Assembly (NCBI RefSeq): GCF_023887685.1
Contig: NZ_JAMWMR010000017.1
Coordinates: 82,147-146,146 of the forward strand
Reading direction: 5' to 3'
Length of the DNA stretch: 64,000 nt
Source of the DNA: Streptomyces macrolidinus
GTDB taxonomy: Bacteria > Actinomycetota > Actinomycetes > Streptomycetales > Streptomycetaceae
Shown here: positions 35,218 through 43,980 of the stretch, piece by piece
Layout: each line of letters begins with the position of its first letter
Position numbering within the stretch: position 1 is the first letter of the stretch
The notes under the pieces: generated by a model
Database searches by the model: none
Told to the model about the DNA's origin: nothing
What the model saw: only the letters and a program-made list of their open reading frames with translations
Program-made: the position numbers and the translations under genes

Positions 35218-37755
35218 TCACAGACGGGGGTCGACCGGCTCCGACTCCAGTGCCAGTACCGCGAACACCGCCTCGTGCACCCGCCACAGCGGCTCGCCCG
35301 CCGCCAGCCGGTCCAGGGCCTCCAGGCCCAGCGCGTACTCACGGGTGGCCAGCGACCGCTTGTGTCCGAGGAACCGGTTCCGCAGTCGGGCCAGGTTCTC
35401 GGGGCGGGTGTACTCAGGACCGTAGATGATCCTGAGGTACTCGCGGCCACGGCACTTGATGCCCGGCTGCACCAGGTGGCCCGAGCCGCTCCGCACGATC
35501 GCCTCGACCGGCTTGACGACCATGCCCTCGCCGCCGCGGCCCGTCATCTCCAGCCACCAGTCGACACCGGCGCGCACCGACTCCGGGTCCCCGGTGTCCA
35601 CGAACAGTCGGCGGGTCGTCCGCAGCAGCCCGCTGCCGTCGTGCCCGACCATCCGGTCGATCAGCGCCAACTGCTCGTCGTGGGGCAGCCCGGCCAGGCT
35701 GCGGCCCTGCACCGCGAGGAGCTGGAAGGGCGCGAGACGCACGCCCTCCAGGCCGTCGGTCGGCCAGCAGTAGCGGCGGTAGGCCTCGGTGAACGCCGTC
35801 GCGGCCGACGCCCTCTCGCGCTGTCCGGCCAGCAGGTCCGCCACGTCGACGCCGCGCGCCGCCGCTCCCTCGATCGCGGCCAGCGCGCCCGGGAACACCG
35901 CCCCGGAGGCCGCGCCGACCGCCGCGTACTGCGTGCGCAGCAGGCCGGTCGCCTTCAGCGACCACGGCATCAGCTCCGCGTCCAGCAGCAGCCAGTCCGT
36001 CTCCAGCTCCCGCCACAGGTCCGCCGCCGAGACGGCCTCCCGCAGCCGGTCCAGGATGCCCTCCGTCATCGCCCCGTCGTCGAGGAACGGCCGTCCGGTG
36101 CGGGTGTACAGCGCGCCGGTCGGGCCGTCCACACCGAAGCGACGGCTCGCGGTCTCCGCGTCCTTGCACACGAGGGCCACCGCGCGCGACCCCATGTGCT
36201 TCTCCTCGCACACGACCCGGGCGATCCCGTCCTCCCGGTACTGCGCGAACGCCTCGGCCGGGTGCTCCAGATAGCCCTCGATGTGCGAGGTCGCGGTCGG
36301 CGCCATCGTCGGCGGCAGGTACGGCAGCAGGCGCGGGTCCACCGCGAAACGGCTCATGACCTCCAGCGCAGCCGCCGCGTTCTCCTCGCGGACGGTGATC
36401 CGGCCCGCGTACCGGGTCTCGACCACTCGGCGGCCCTGTACGTCCGTCAACTGCAGCGGGCGGCCGTCGAGGCCGCCGGGCGCCTCGGTGGCCAGCGGCC
36501 GGGTCGGCTCGTACCAGACCTGCTCGGCCGGTACGTCGACCAGCTCCCGCTCCGGCCAGCGCAGCGCGGTCAGCCGGCCGCCGAAGACGGCGCCCGTGTC
36601 CAGGCAGATGGTGTTGTTCAGCCAGGTGGCCTGCGGGACGGGGGTGTGGCCGTACACCACTGCCGCGCTGCCGCGGTAGTCCTCCGCCCAGGGGTAGCGC
36701 ACGGGCAGGCCGAACTCGTCCGTCTCCCCGGTGGTGTCGCCGTACAGCGCGTGCGAGCGGACGCGGCCGGAGGTGCGGCCGTGGTACTTCTCGGGCAGAC
36801 CGGCGTGGCAGACGACCAGTCGGCCGCCGTCGAGGACGTAGTGACTGACCAGGCCGTCGATGAACTCCCGTACCTGCTGCCGGAACTCCTCGCTCTCGCC
36901 CTCCATCTGCTCGATCGTCTCGGCGAGTCCGTGCGTGTGCTGGACCTTGCGGCCCTTGAGGTGACGCCCGTACTTGTTCTCGTGGTTGCCGGGCACGCAC
37001 AGCGCGTTGCCCGACGCCACCATCGCCATGACGCGGCGCAGCACGCCCGGACTGTCCGGGCCGCGGTCCACGAGGTCGCCGACGAAGACGGCCGTACGGC
37101 CTTCCGGGTGCGCCCCGTCGACGTAGCCCAACTTGCCTAGCAGCGCCTCCAGTTCGGCGGAGCAGCCGTGGATGTCGCCGATGATGTCGAAGGGGCCGGT
37201 GAGGTGGGTCAGGTCGTTGAACCGCTTCTCGGTCACGACCGTCGCGTGCTCGATCTCCTCCACGCCCCGCAGGACGTGCACCTTGCGGAAGCCCTCCCGC
37301 TCCAAGTGCCGCAAGGAACGGCGCAGTTCGCGTACGTGGCGCCGGACGACCCGGCGCGGCATGGTGGCCCGGTCGGTGCGGGCCGCGTTGCGCTCGGCGC
37401 ACACCTCCTCGGGTACGTCGAGCACGATCGCGATGGGCAACACGTCGTGCCGCTTGGCCAGTTCGATGAGCTGACGGCGGCTCTCCTGCTGCACGCTGGT
37501 CGCGTCGACGACCGTGCGCCGACCGGCCGCGAGGCGCTTGCCCGCGATGTAGTGGAGCACGTCGAAGGCGTCGCGGCTGGCGCTCTGGTCGTTCTCGTCG
37601 TCGGCCACCAGGCCGCGGCAGAAGTCCGAGGAGAGGACCTCGGTCGGCTGGAAGTGCCGGTGGGCGAAGGTCGACTTGCCCGATCCGGTCGCGCCGATCA
37701 GGACCACGAGGGAGAGGTCGGTGACGGGCAGGGTGCGCCCCTGGTTCTCGGTCAT
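35218..37755 (-). CDS. pnkp: Bacterial polynucleotide kinase-phosphatase (Pnkp)
   Basis: This 845-residue protein is the end-healing and ligase-like part of a bacterial RNA repair system. The kinase domain has a P-loop GATGSGKST at 21-29. The central metallophosphatase has GDIHG (193-197), GDLVDRG (226-232) and GNHE (256-259), for removing 2',3'-cyclic phosphates. The C-terminal adenylyltransferase has the nucleotidyl lysine K519 in EEKHMGSR. Alone, Pnkp adenylylates itself but ligates only when complexed with Hen1. Its ATG overlaps the hen1 stop (ATGA), so both are made together. The role is repair of RNAs cut by ribotoxins, as shown for the family elsewhere. Confidence 0.96.
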   Translation of the reverse strand: MTENQGRTLPVTDLSLVVLIGATGSGKSTFAHRHFQPTEVLSSDFCRGLVADDENDQSASRDAFDVLHYIAGKRLAAGRRTVVDATSVQQESRRQLIELAKRHDVLPIAIVLDVPEEVCAERNAARTDRATMPRRVVRRHVRELRRSLRHLEREGFRKVHVLRGVEEIEHATVVTEKRFNDLTHLTGPFDIIGDIHGCSAELEALLGKLGYVDGAHPEGRTAVFVGDLVDRGPDSPGVLRRVMAMVASGNALCVPGNHENKYGRHLKGRKVQHTHGLAETIEQMEGESEEFRQQVREFIDGLVSHYVLDGGRLVVCHAGLPEKYHGRTSGRVRSHALYGDTTGETDEFGLPVRYPWAEDYRGSAAVVYGHTPVPQATWLNNTICLDTGAVFGGRLTALRWPERELVDVPAEQVWYEPTRPLATEAPGGLDGRPLQLTDVQGRRVVETRYAGRITVREENAAAALEVMSRFAVDPRLLPYLPPTMAPTATSHIEGYLEHPAEAFAQYREDGIARVVCEEKHMGSRAVALVCKDAETASRRFGVDGPTGALYTRTGRPFLDDGAMTEGILDRLREAVSAADLWRELETDWLLLDAELMPWSLKATGLLRTQYAAVGAASGAVFPGALAAIEGAAARGVDVADLLAGQRERASAATAFTEAYRRYCWPTDGLEGVRLAPFQLLAVQGRSLAGLPHDEQLALIDRMVGHDGSGLLRTTRRLFVDTGDPESVRAGVDWWLEMTGRGGEGMVVKPVEAIVRSGSGHLVQPGIKCRGREYLRIIYGPEYTRPENLARLRNRFLGHKRSLATREYALGLEALDRLAAGEPLWRVHEAVFAVLALESEPVDPRL

Positions 37756-39374
37756 GCCGCCGCCTCCTTCGCGGTGTGCGGGGTCGTGGTCGTGGTCGTA
37801 CGCAGGTGGAACACGGCCATCTGGGTGGGCGGGCCCACCTCGGGGTCGTCGGGGCCCACCGGGGTGAACTCGACGCTGTAGCCGTGCTGTTCGCCCACCT
37901 GACGGGCCCAGGTGCGGAACTCCTCCCGGGTCCATTCGAAGCGGTGGTCGCTGTGGCGGACATGCCCGGCCGGGAGGGTCTCCCAGCGGACGTTGTACTC
38001 GGCATTCGGGGTCGTCACGAGCACCGTACGCGGGCGGGCCGAACCGAACACCGCGTACTCCAGGGCGGGCAGCCGGGGCAGGTCCAGGTGCTCGACGACC
38101 TCGCTCAGGACAGCGGCGTCGTACCCCTTGAGCCGGTTGTCGGTGTAGGTGAGCGAGCCCTGGAACAGGGTGATACGCGAGGACTGCCGCTCCCCCATGC
38201 GGTCCAGCTTCAGCCGCCGCGAGGCGATGGTGAGCGCCCGCATCGACACATCGACGCCGACGATCTGTGTGAACGCCGGGTCCTTGAGCAGGGTCTGCAC
38301 CAACTGGCCCTCGCCGCACCCGAGGTCGAGCACGCGCGCACAGTCGGAGGCCCGCAACGCCGCGACGATGGCGTCCCGCCGCTGCACGGCGAGGGGCGCG
38401 GGCTTCTCGGGCGCCTGCGACTCTCCGTCGGTGCCGGCGCTCTCGTCGGGGCCGGCGGCCTCGGCGGTACCGGTCGCCTCGGTGGTCTCGGGGCTCTGCC
38501 CGGTACCGGTCGTCTCCCCGCTCTCCCCGTTCTCCTCGTCGCCGGGCCCGGTGTCCTCCCCGACCGCGTTGTCGATCTCCTCGACCTCGCTGTCGTCCGC
38601 CTCGGCCAGCCGCACCAGCTCCAGGCGCTCCCGCGCCTCACGGGCCAGGGACCAACGGCGCGACAGATAGCGGTTGGTGATCAACTGCTGCTCGGGGTGG
38701 TCGGACAGCCAGCCCTCACCGGCACGCAGCAGCTTGTCGACCTCGTCCGCCGCGACCCAGTAGTGCTTGGCGCCGTCGAGCACCGGCAGCAGGACATAGA
38801 GGTGACGCAGCGCCTCGGCCAGCGTCAGCTCCGAGGACTCCAGTACGAGCCCCACGTAACGGGATTCGCCCCACTCCGGGAACTGCGTGTCCAGCATCAC
38901 CGGCACGGCGTCGACCGTCCAGCCGAGCGGCTCGAACAGACGGCGTATGAGCCCGGTGCCGCCGCGCGCGGGCAGCGAGGGGATCTCGATGCGCAACGGC
39001 AGTGCCTGGCCCGCGCGTTCGGGCCGTGCCGCACAGACTCCCTTGATCGCGCTGGAGAACACGCTGCTAAGCGCCACCGCGAGCAGGGAAGAGGCCGCGT
39101 ACGGGCGGTCGTTGACGTACTGCGCGAGCGCCATGTGTGGTGTGCCGCCGCGCCCCTTGCCCTTGTTCCTGTTCTTGCGCACCAGCGCCACCGCGTCGAC
39201 CTCCAGGAGCAGCGCGGCCGTGCAGCGCTGGTCGTCCGCCTCGGGATAGAAGACGTGCGCGGTGCCATGGGAGGTGTTGAACGCCTGCGCTCGATCCGGG
39301 TGCTTGTGCAGCAGGAAGCCGAGATCGGTGGCCGGGCGCTCGGGAGTACCGGTGGTGGTGATCGTCAGGAACAT
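37752..39374 (-). CDS. hen1: 3'-terminal RNA ribose 2'-O-methyltransferase Hen1
   Basis: Hen1 methylates the 2'-OH at the break before Pnkp seals it, protecting the repaired RNA from being cut again. The 540-residue protein has an N-terminal ligase-activating domain (about 1-250), an acidic Glu/Gly/Thr-rich linker (about 265-325) and a C-terminal methyltransferase with SAM motif DLGCGEG at 350-356. The Mn-binding residues fit E425, E428 and H429 (SEVVEHLDL) plus a later histidine in GHVRHSDHRFEW. The linker is longer and of lower complexity than the core domains. The gene overlaps pnkp by 4 nt. Confidence 0.96.
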   Translation of the reverse strand: MFLTITTTGTPERPATDLGFLLHKHPDRAQAFNTSHGTAHVFYPEADDQRCTAALLLEVDAVALVRKNRNKGKGRGGTPHMALAQYVNDRPYAASSLLAVALSSVFSSAIKGVCAARPERAGQALPLRIEIPSLPARGGTGLIRRLFEPLGWTVDAVPVMLDTQFPEWGESRYVGLVLESSELTLAEALRHLYVLLPVLDGAKHYWVAADEVDKLLRAGEGWLSDHPEQQLITNRYLSRRWSLAREARERLELVRLAEADDSEVEEIDNAVGEDTGPGDEENGESGETTGTGQSPETTEATGTAEAAGPDESAGTDGESQAPEKPAPLAVQRRDAIVAALRASDCARVLDLGCGEGQLVQTLLKDPAFTQIVGVDVSMRALTIASRRLKLDRMGERQSSRITLFQGSLTYTDNRLKGYDAAVLSEVVEHLDLPRLPALEYAVFGSARPRTVLVTTPNAEYNVRWETLPAGHVRHSDHRFEWTREEFRTWARQVGEQHGYSVEFTPVGPDDPEVGPPTQMAVFHLRTTTTTTPHTAKEAAA

Positions 39375-39426
39375 GGGCTACCCCTCCGACGGGGTGGTGG
39401 ACGGTGGTTGATGGCCTGCGCGCGAA

Positions 39427-39455
39427 AGCCCCCAGGGAGAGTGATCCTGGGGGCT
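39427..39455. terminator. Terminator hairpin after the LLM oxidoreductase gene
   Basis: AGCCCCCAGG and its exact complement form a 10-bp stem with a 9-nt loop, about 80 nt downstream of the oxidoreductase stop and 53 bp upstream of the hen1 start. It separates the two transcription units. Confidence 0.7.
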
Positions 39456-39533
39456 CGGCAGGACGACGGTCTCACCTTGGCACAAGCCGACCGACCGCCG
39501 CCTTCGTTTTACCGCCGCGCGCAGCCGCTGACC

Positions 39534-40454
39534 TCAGAACTGCGACTGCACCTGCGAGGAGATCAGCTCCAGGTGGTCCAGGTCGTCGAGGTCGAGGATC
39601 TGGAAGTAGACGCGCTGGCAACCGGCTTCCGCATACCGGCCGATCTTGTCGACCACCTCGGCCGGGGAGCCCGCCAGGCCGTTGGCCTTCAACTCGTCCA
39701 CCTCGCGGCCGATCACGGCGGCGCGGCGCGCCACCTCCTGGTCGTCTCGGCCGACGCAGGCCACCAGCGCGTTCGAGTACGTCAGCGCGTCCGCGGAACG
39801 TCCGGCCTCCTGCGCGGCGGCACGGACCCGGCCGAACTGGCGCTCGCTGTCCTCGATCGAGGCGAACGGCATGTTGAACTCGCTGGCGTACTGCGCGGCC
39901 AGCCGCGGCGTGCGGGTCGCGCCGAAGCCGCCGATGAGCACCGGGACCCTGGACTGGGCGGGCTTGGGCAACGCGGGCGAGTCGGTGAGGTCGTAGTGCT
40001 TGCCGTGGAAGCTGAAGGTCTTGCCGACCTCCGTCGCCCACAGCCCCGTGACGATCGCGAGCTGCTCCTCCAGGCGCGGGAACTTCTCCTTCGGGAACGG
40101 GATGCCGTACGCCGTGTGCTCTTCCTCGAACCAGCCCGCGCCCAGGCCCAGTTCGATGCGGCCACCGGACATCTGGTCGACCTGCGCCACCTGGATGGCG
40201 AGGACACCGGGCAGCCGGAAGGTGGCGGCGGTCATCAGCGTGCCGAGGCGGATGCGCTTGGTCTCACGGGCGAGACCGGCGAGGGTGATCCAGGCGTCGG
40301 TGGGGCCGGGGAGGCCGTCCACGTCACCCATCTTCAGATAATGATCGGACCGGAAGAAGGCATTGAACCCGAGGTCCTCGGTGGCCTTGGCGACAGTGAG
40401 GAGAGTGTCGTAGGTCGCCCCCTGCTGGGGCTCGGTGAAGATACGGAAATCCAT
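39534..40454 (-). CDS. LLM-class F420-dependent oxidoreductase
   Basis: This 306-residue luciferase-like monooxygenase-fold protein has LLM features: FRIFTEPQQGATYDTLLTVA, FNAFFRSDHYLKM, RIRLGTLMTAATFRLPGVLA, ELGLGAGWFEEEHTAYGIPF. The last block is the signature of the F420-dependent TIGR-type subfamily common in actinomycetes. It reduces or oxidises an unknown substrate with coenzyme F420. It is probably monocistronic, with a terminator after it and repeats before it. Confidence 0.88.
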   Translation of the reverse strand: MDFRIFTEPQQGATYDTLLTVAKATEDLGFNAFFRSDHYLKMGDVDGLPGPTDAWITLAGLARETKRIRLGTLMTAATFRLPGVLAIQVAQVDQMSGGRIELGLGAGWFEEEHTAYGIPFPKEKFPRLEEQLAIVTGLWATEVGKTFSFHGKHYDLTDSPALPKPAQSRVPVLIGGFGATRTPRLAAQYASEFNMPFASIEDSERQFGRVRAAAQEAGRSADALTYSNALVACVGRDDQEVARRAAVIGREVDELKANGLAGSPAEVVDKIGRYAEAGCQRVYFQILDLDDLDHLELISSQVQSQF

Positions 40455-40579
40455 GCTTCTATCCTGCACGTCCGGCCACTCATCAGCCGCATCGGTGCCT
40501 GTCGGGCCCCTCGGTCCCTCCGCTCGCCAAAGCAAGATCCACCGGTCGGCCGATTCGGACAGGGCCGATTCGGAGAGCG

Positions 40580-40633
40580 CCGATCCATAGCCGCGCACCG
40601 ATCCGTAGCCGCGCGCCGATCCATAGCCGCGTA
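40580..40633. repeat. Three tandem 18-bp repeats
   Basis: CCGATCCATAGCCGCGCA occurs three times head to tail with one or two changes. Two shorter related pieces (GGCCGATTCGGA) lie just to the left. It ends next to the stop codon of the gene at 40635 and probably is a simple-sequence expansion. Confidence 0.7.
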
Positions 40634-40634
40634 C

Positions 40635-41111
40635 TCAGCCCGCCGTCCTGTATCGCTCCCTCGTCTCTCCCTCCTTCGCCGCCAGTCTGCGCAGCATCTC
40701 CCTGACCCGGTCCCTCGACTCGTCCGCCGCGTCTATCGCCTCCATGCACTGCCAGTACGTACTCTCGTCGTCCGCCGCGCTCGCGACGGCCACCAGGGCC
40801 ATGCCCAGCTCCACCAGGAGTGCGCCGAGGTCGAGCAGAGCCTTGTGGGCATCGCCCAGGTCCGTCAGTTGGGCGGCGCGCAGATCCGCCACGTCGACGC
40901 AGGGCGTGTCCAGGACGCCGCATCCCCTGCCCGCCAGCTCCGTCAACCCCAGGGCCTCACCGCGCAGTTGGGGCGGGCCCGACACCGCCAGGCGGCTGCC
41001 TATCGCCTGGGCCAGCGCATACGCCTGCCACGCCTCTGCCATGATCTTCGTTTCGTCGCCGCTCCCCGCCAGGGCATCCCTGCTCGCCGTGATGAGCCGC
41101 ACCGCGTCCAT
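40635..41111 (-). CDS. DUF6099-like protein of unknown function
   Basis: The 158-residue protein is predicted to be almost all helical (MDAVRLITASRDALAG, EAWQAYALAQAIGSRLAVSG, LLDLGALLVELGMALVAVAS) and ends in a charged coiled-coil-like helix. It resembles a Streptomyces family that I remember as DUF6099; no function is known. ATG 41111 matches the family's usual start; the frame is open to 41171. Confidence 0.7.
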   Translation of the reverse strand: MDAVRLITASRDALAGSGDETKIMAEAWQAYALAQAIGSRLAVSGPPQLRGEALGLTELAGRGCGVLDTPCVDVADLRAAQLTDLGDAHKALLDLGALLVELGMALVAVASAADDESTYWQCMEAIDAADESRDRVREMLRRLAAKEGETRERYRTAG

Positions 41112-41286
41112 GCGCTGCCCCCGCTCCGTCCCGACGCGCTCCCGCACGTCTTCCTGAACTCCGTCGTTCACTACCCAGAGTGAAGGCAGACGCGGCGAAA
41201 AGCCAGAGCTGGTCCGAAATCTGTGGATAACTTGGGCGAGTTCATCAACATCACAACTCCGGAGAGTGACGACGCTCGCTTCCGGA

Positions 41287-41643
41287 TCACTTCGGTCCCG
41301 GCTTCGGGAACCTCTCCTCGTTGCGGTCGATCTTCGCGTCCAGCGCCGCCAGCGCGTCGATGCCGAGCACTTCGCACAGTTGGAGCAGGTACGCGAGCAC
41401 GTCCGCGACCTCGTCGGTCACCCGGTGGGCGGTGTCGGGATCGTCCATCACGCGCGTCGACTGCTCCGGTGTCAACCACTGGAAGATCTCGACCAGTTCG
41501 GACGCCTCGACGCTGAGCGCGGCCACCAGGTTCTTGGGGGTGTGGTACTTCTGCCAGTCGCGTGCCGCGGCGAAGTCCGCGAGCCGCCGCTGCAACCGCG
41601 CCACATCCAGGTCGTTCCGCCGCTGTCCCGATTCCTCTGTCAC
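41287..41643 (-). CDS. MazG-like nucleotide pyrophosphohydrolase
   Basis: This 118-residue all-alpha NTP pyrophosphohydrolase has the metal-binding pattern EASELVEIFQW followed by DEVADVLAYLLQL (ExxE ... ExxD). It resembles the short dCTPase/RS21-C6 branch, which cleans non-canonical or excess dNTPs to the monophosphate. The start GTG 41643 gives the usual length. Confidence 0.88.
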   Translation of the reverse strand: MTEESGQRRNDLDVARLQRRLADFAAARDWQKYHTPKNLVAALSVEASELVEIFQWLTPEQSTRVMDDPDTAHRVTDEVADVLAYLLQLCEVLGIDALAALDAKIDRNEERFPKPGPK

Positions 41644-41810
41644 GGGCTCAGGTGTACCACCGGCACGCCGTCCGCCCCTGCCGTCCCTCACCTCGGCCGA
41701 GCGGCGCGCGGACCGTACCGTCGCCGAGCGGCGCGAGCACCACGTACGCCTGGAGCGTCCATGACGTGCCCGCACCGCTCGGCTCCGCGATGAACGTCAG
41801 TGGGAAGACC

Positions 41811-42200
41811 TCAGACGCCGGGTACCCCCGCGCCCTCCATCAGTCCCCGTACCTCGGTCCCCGGAGGCGTCAGCAGGAACACGTTGCGGTCGACCCGGTG
41901 CATCCCGCTGCCCAGGCCGAAGACCACACCGGTACTGAAGTCCAGCACCCGCTTGGCGACCTCGGTCTCCGCGCCCGTGAGGTCGAGCAGCACGGGCACC
42001 CCGGCCATCAACGTCTCGGCGACTTCGCGGGCGTCCGCGAACACGTTGACCCGCAGGACCACGAAGCGACGCCGCGCCTCCGTCTCCGCCTCGGGGATCG
42101 ATCGGTGGTTGACCGCTGACGGCCAGGCATCCCGGCCGCGCAACGGAACGACCTGAGCGAGCCCTTCCCACTGTTCGTCGGTGACATCGTGACTGTTCAC
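41811..42200 (-). CDS. sflB: SepF-like cell-division protein (SflB-like)
   Basis: This 129-residue protein has the SepF core: RRFVVLRVNVFADAREVAET, then LMAGVPVLLDLTG and FSTGVVFGLGSGMHRVDRNV. It lacks the N-terminal membrane-targeting helix of SepF. Streptomyces has SepF plus two shortened relatives, SflA and SflB, which limit growth-zone branching and affect FtsZ; synteny (SCO5967 as I recall) supports SflB. GTG 42200 has GGGAGGG upstream. Confidence 0.85.
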   Translation of the reverse strand: MNSHDVTDEQWEGLAQVVPLRGRDAWPSAVNHRSIPEAETEARRRFVVLRVNVFADAREVAETLMAGVPVLLDLTGAETEVAKRVLDFSTGVVFGLGSGMHRVDRNVFLLTPPGTEVRGLMEGAGVPGV

Positions 42201-42377
42201 CGGCCCTCCCCGCGCTGGCTCGCACTCAATGTCTGCACCGCCCAATTCTTACGCATGGTCACCTGTTCGGCCCAACTGCGACACGGACCGCGATACTTCT
42301 GGGGGTGATGAGCGCCGTTTGAGCGCGTTCGTCAGGCGCACCGACCATTGGATCAGGCGGACCGGGAGGCGGTACGA

Positions 42378-42411
42378 GTGGGGTGGCGCAGCGCACACGC
42401 GACCACCCCAC
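42378..42411. terminator. Terminator hairpin after the ycnI gene
   Basis: GTGGGGTGG and its exact complement form a 9-bp stem with a 16-nt loop, 9 bp beyond the ycnI stop. Confidence 0.6.
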
Positions 42412-42419
42412 CGGGCGGA

Positions 42420-43169
42420 TCACTCGGATACGGAGCCGCGCGCGCGGCGGGCACGGGCGAGCGCGAAGGCCGCGGCGCCCAGACCCAGCGTGCCGACGGC
42501 CAGGCCCGCGACGCCCAGGCCACGAGCCATGGAGTCACTGGTGGCGGCGGCCTTCGCCGGGGCAACGCTCGACTTCTGCGCCGATGTGAGGGGTGAGGTG
42601 GCCGAACTGCCGTCGCTCGCCGCGCCCTTGGCCGTGAGCTTCAGGACCGGCGCGGGGTTCTCCGGCTCCGCCCCGCTCTTCGGGGCCGCCTCGATCCAGC
42701 GGACCACCTTGCCACTTGAGTAGGTCTGGAGCGCCTTGAAGGTCAACTGATCGGTGTTGGAAGGGAGTTGACCGAAGGCGACATCGAAGTCCTGGTACTG
42801 GCCCTGCCGGATGCGTCCACCGGTCCAGGTGATCTCGGAGACCGCCTCGGTGAGCGTACCGTCCTCCGTCTTGACCGGCTTCTTGAGCTTGCTGGTGGTC
42901 ACCTTCGCGGTCCAGCCGTCCTGCGGCCTGACCATCACCCCGAGGAGCGGATGGTCGGTGGGCAGGAAGACCTGCACCTTGGTGGTAGCGGCGCCGTCCT
43001 CCTCGTTCGGCACCCGGAAGGTCAGCACACCATCGGTGGCGCCCTTGGCGTAGTTCTCGGGCTGAACGGTGACATGGGCGACGGCCGCACCCGACGCGGC
43101 GAGGAGGCAGGCGGCGACGAGGGCGGACACGGCGCCGACGCGGCGCAGAGGGGTACGCATCGGAAACAT
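42420..43169 (-). CDS. ycnI: YcnI-like (DUF1775) copper-binding surface protein
   Basis: This 249-residue exported protein has a signal peptide ending AAVA, so the mature chain would begin with histidine (HVTVQPENYAKG). In YcnI proteins this N-terminal histidine and a nearby tryptophan bind Cu(II); a candidate is W in VRPQDGWTAKV. An Ala/Ser-rich linker leads to a C-terminal membrane helix (GLGVAGLAVGTLGLGAAAFA) with a basic tail, anchoring it at the cell surface. ATG 43169 is used; ATG 43160 is possible. It is divergent from the molybdate regulator and not operonic with obvious copper genes. Confidence 0.85.
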   Translation of the reverse strand: MFPMRTPLRRVGAVSALVAACLLAASGAAVAHVTVQPENYAKGATDGVLTFRVPNEEDGAATTKVQVFLPTDHPLLGVMVRPQDGWTAKVTTSKLKKPVKTEDGTLTEAVSEITWTGGRIRQGQYQDFDVAFGQLPSNTDQLTFKALQTYSSGKVVRWIEAAPKSGAEPENPAPVLKLTAKGAASDGSSATSPLTSAQKSSVAPAKAAATSDSMARGLGVAGLAVGTLGLGAAAFALARARRARGSVSE

Positions 43170-43336
43170 GGGTGGCTGACTCCGTACTCGTGCAGGGGGG
43201 GGCAAAGGGGGAACCGGGACGAATATGGGCGTCCCATGGGCCCGGATCCTGTCACGCACAATGGCCCGATATGCCGGTTTCGCACAGATCCGGTGTGGGA
43301 GGAACCCACCTGGACGCGTTTCGGGCGGCGCGGCGC

Positions 43337-43357
43337 GGGCGCCTATCGTTGGCGCCC
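43337..43357. promoter_or_regulatory. Inverted repeat abutting the TOBE-HTH regulator start
   Basis: GGGCGCC-tatcgtt-GGCGCCC has perfect 7-bp arms and ends at the base before ATG 43358. A possible -10 element (TATCGT, 43344-43349) lies in its centre. With no ribosome site visible, the message is probably leaderless and this repeat could be an autoregulatory operator. Confidence 0.4.
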
Positions 43358-43756
43358 ATGCAGTCCTACACAATCGGCCAGGCCGCCCGCCTGCTGGGCG
43401 TGAGCCCGGACACCGCGCGACGATGGGCGGACGCGGGCCGGATGGCGACCCGACGCGACGAGAGCGGGCGCAGGGTCATCGACGGCCGGGATCTGGCCGC
43501 GTTCTCGGTGGAGTTGGCCCGCGGCGGCGCGGGCGAGGAGGACGCCCCCTCGTCCACCTCCGTCCGCAACGCGTTCCCTGGCATCGTCACCGCCGTGAAG
43601 CTCGGCGATGTGGCCGCCCAGGTGGAGATCCAGGCGGGGCCGCACCGCCTGGTCTCCCTGCTGACCCGGGAGGCCGTGGAGGAACTCGGCCTGGAGGTCG
43701 GGGTGGAGGCCACCGCCCGCGTGAAGTCGACGAACGTGCACATCGACCGGGCCTGA
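43358..43756 (+). CDS. Helix-turn-helix regulator with molybdate-binding TOBE (Mop) domain
   Basis: This 132-residue protein has an N-terminal MerR/excisionase-type HTH (YTIGQAARLLGVSPDTARRW ADAGRM) and a C-terminal Mop/TOBE domain from about residue 65 (SVRNAFPGIVTAVKLGDVAA, ending TARVKSTNVHID). TOBE domains bind molybdate or tungstate oxyanions. It lies 224 bp before modABC, so it probably senses molybdate and controls that operon, replacing ModE. Confidence 0.9.
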   Translation: MQSYTIGQAARLLGVSPDTARRWADAGRMATRRDESGRRVIDGRDLAAFSVELARGGAGEEDAPSSTSVRNAFPGIVTAVKLGDVAAQVEIQAGPHRLVSLLTREAVEELGLEVGVEATARVKSTNVHIDRA

Positions 43757-43823
43757 GCCGCATACCTGAGCCGCGTACGGGGCGGGTCGTACGAGGCGGT
43801 GCGGGGTGGATGCGGGGTGGCGA

Positions 43824-43835
43824 ACGCATATGCGT
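43824..43835. promoter_or_regulatory. 12-bp palindrome upstream of modA
   Basis: ACGCATATGCGT is a perfect palindrome about 145 bp before modA and 45 bp upstream of the predicted promoter. It may be the site of the TOBE-HTH regulator. Confidence 0.35.
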
Positions 43836-43880
43836 GCCCCATCCCCCGCACCAGCCAGCTCCTGCGATGCGACTGAGGGC

Positions 43881-43908
43881 TTCCGGCTGGCATCTGCGTC
43901 AGTATGAT
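43881..43908 (+). promoter_or_regulatory. Predicted modABC promoter
   Basis: TTCCGG and TATGAT are separated by 16 bp, and lie 72 bp upstream of the modA GTG. The -10 is close to consensus, the -35 is weak. Confidence 0.4.
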
Positions 43909-43980
43909 CGGTGTGCTCCACGCATCGGAGGGGTCGGTGATCCCTCCCGGACGAGAGACCGAAGAGGAAGGAGTGGATCC

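Noticed and set aside
40580..40633. Tandem 18-bp repeats as a CRISPR array
   Set aside because: The repeats are head to tail with no unique spacers, and no cas genes are present.
37776..41183. A 1135-codon + strand frame spanning hen1 and the LLM gene region
   Set aside because: It crosses several well-supported minus-strand genes and a terminator; no domain is visible in it.
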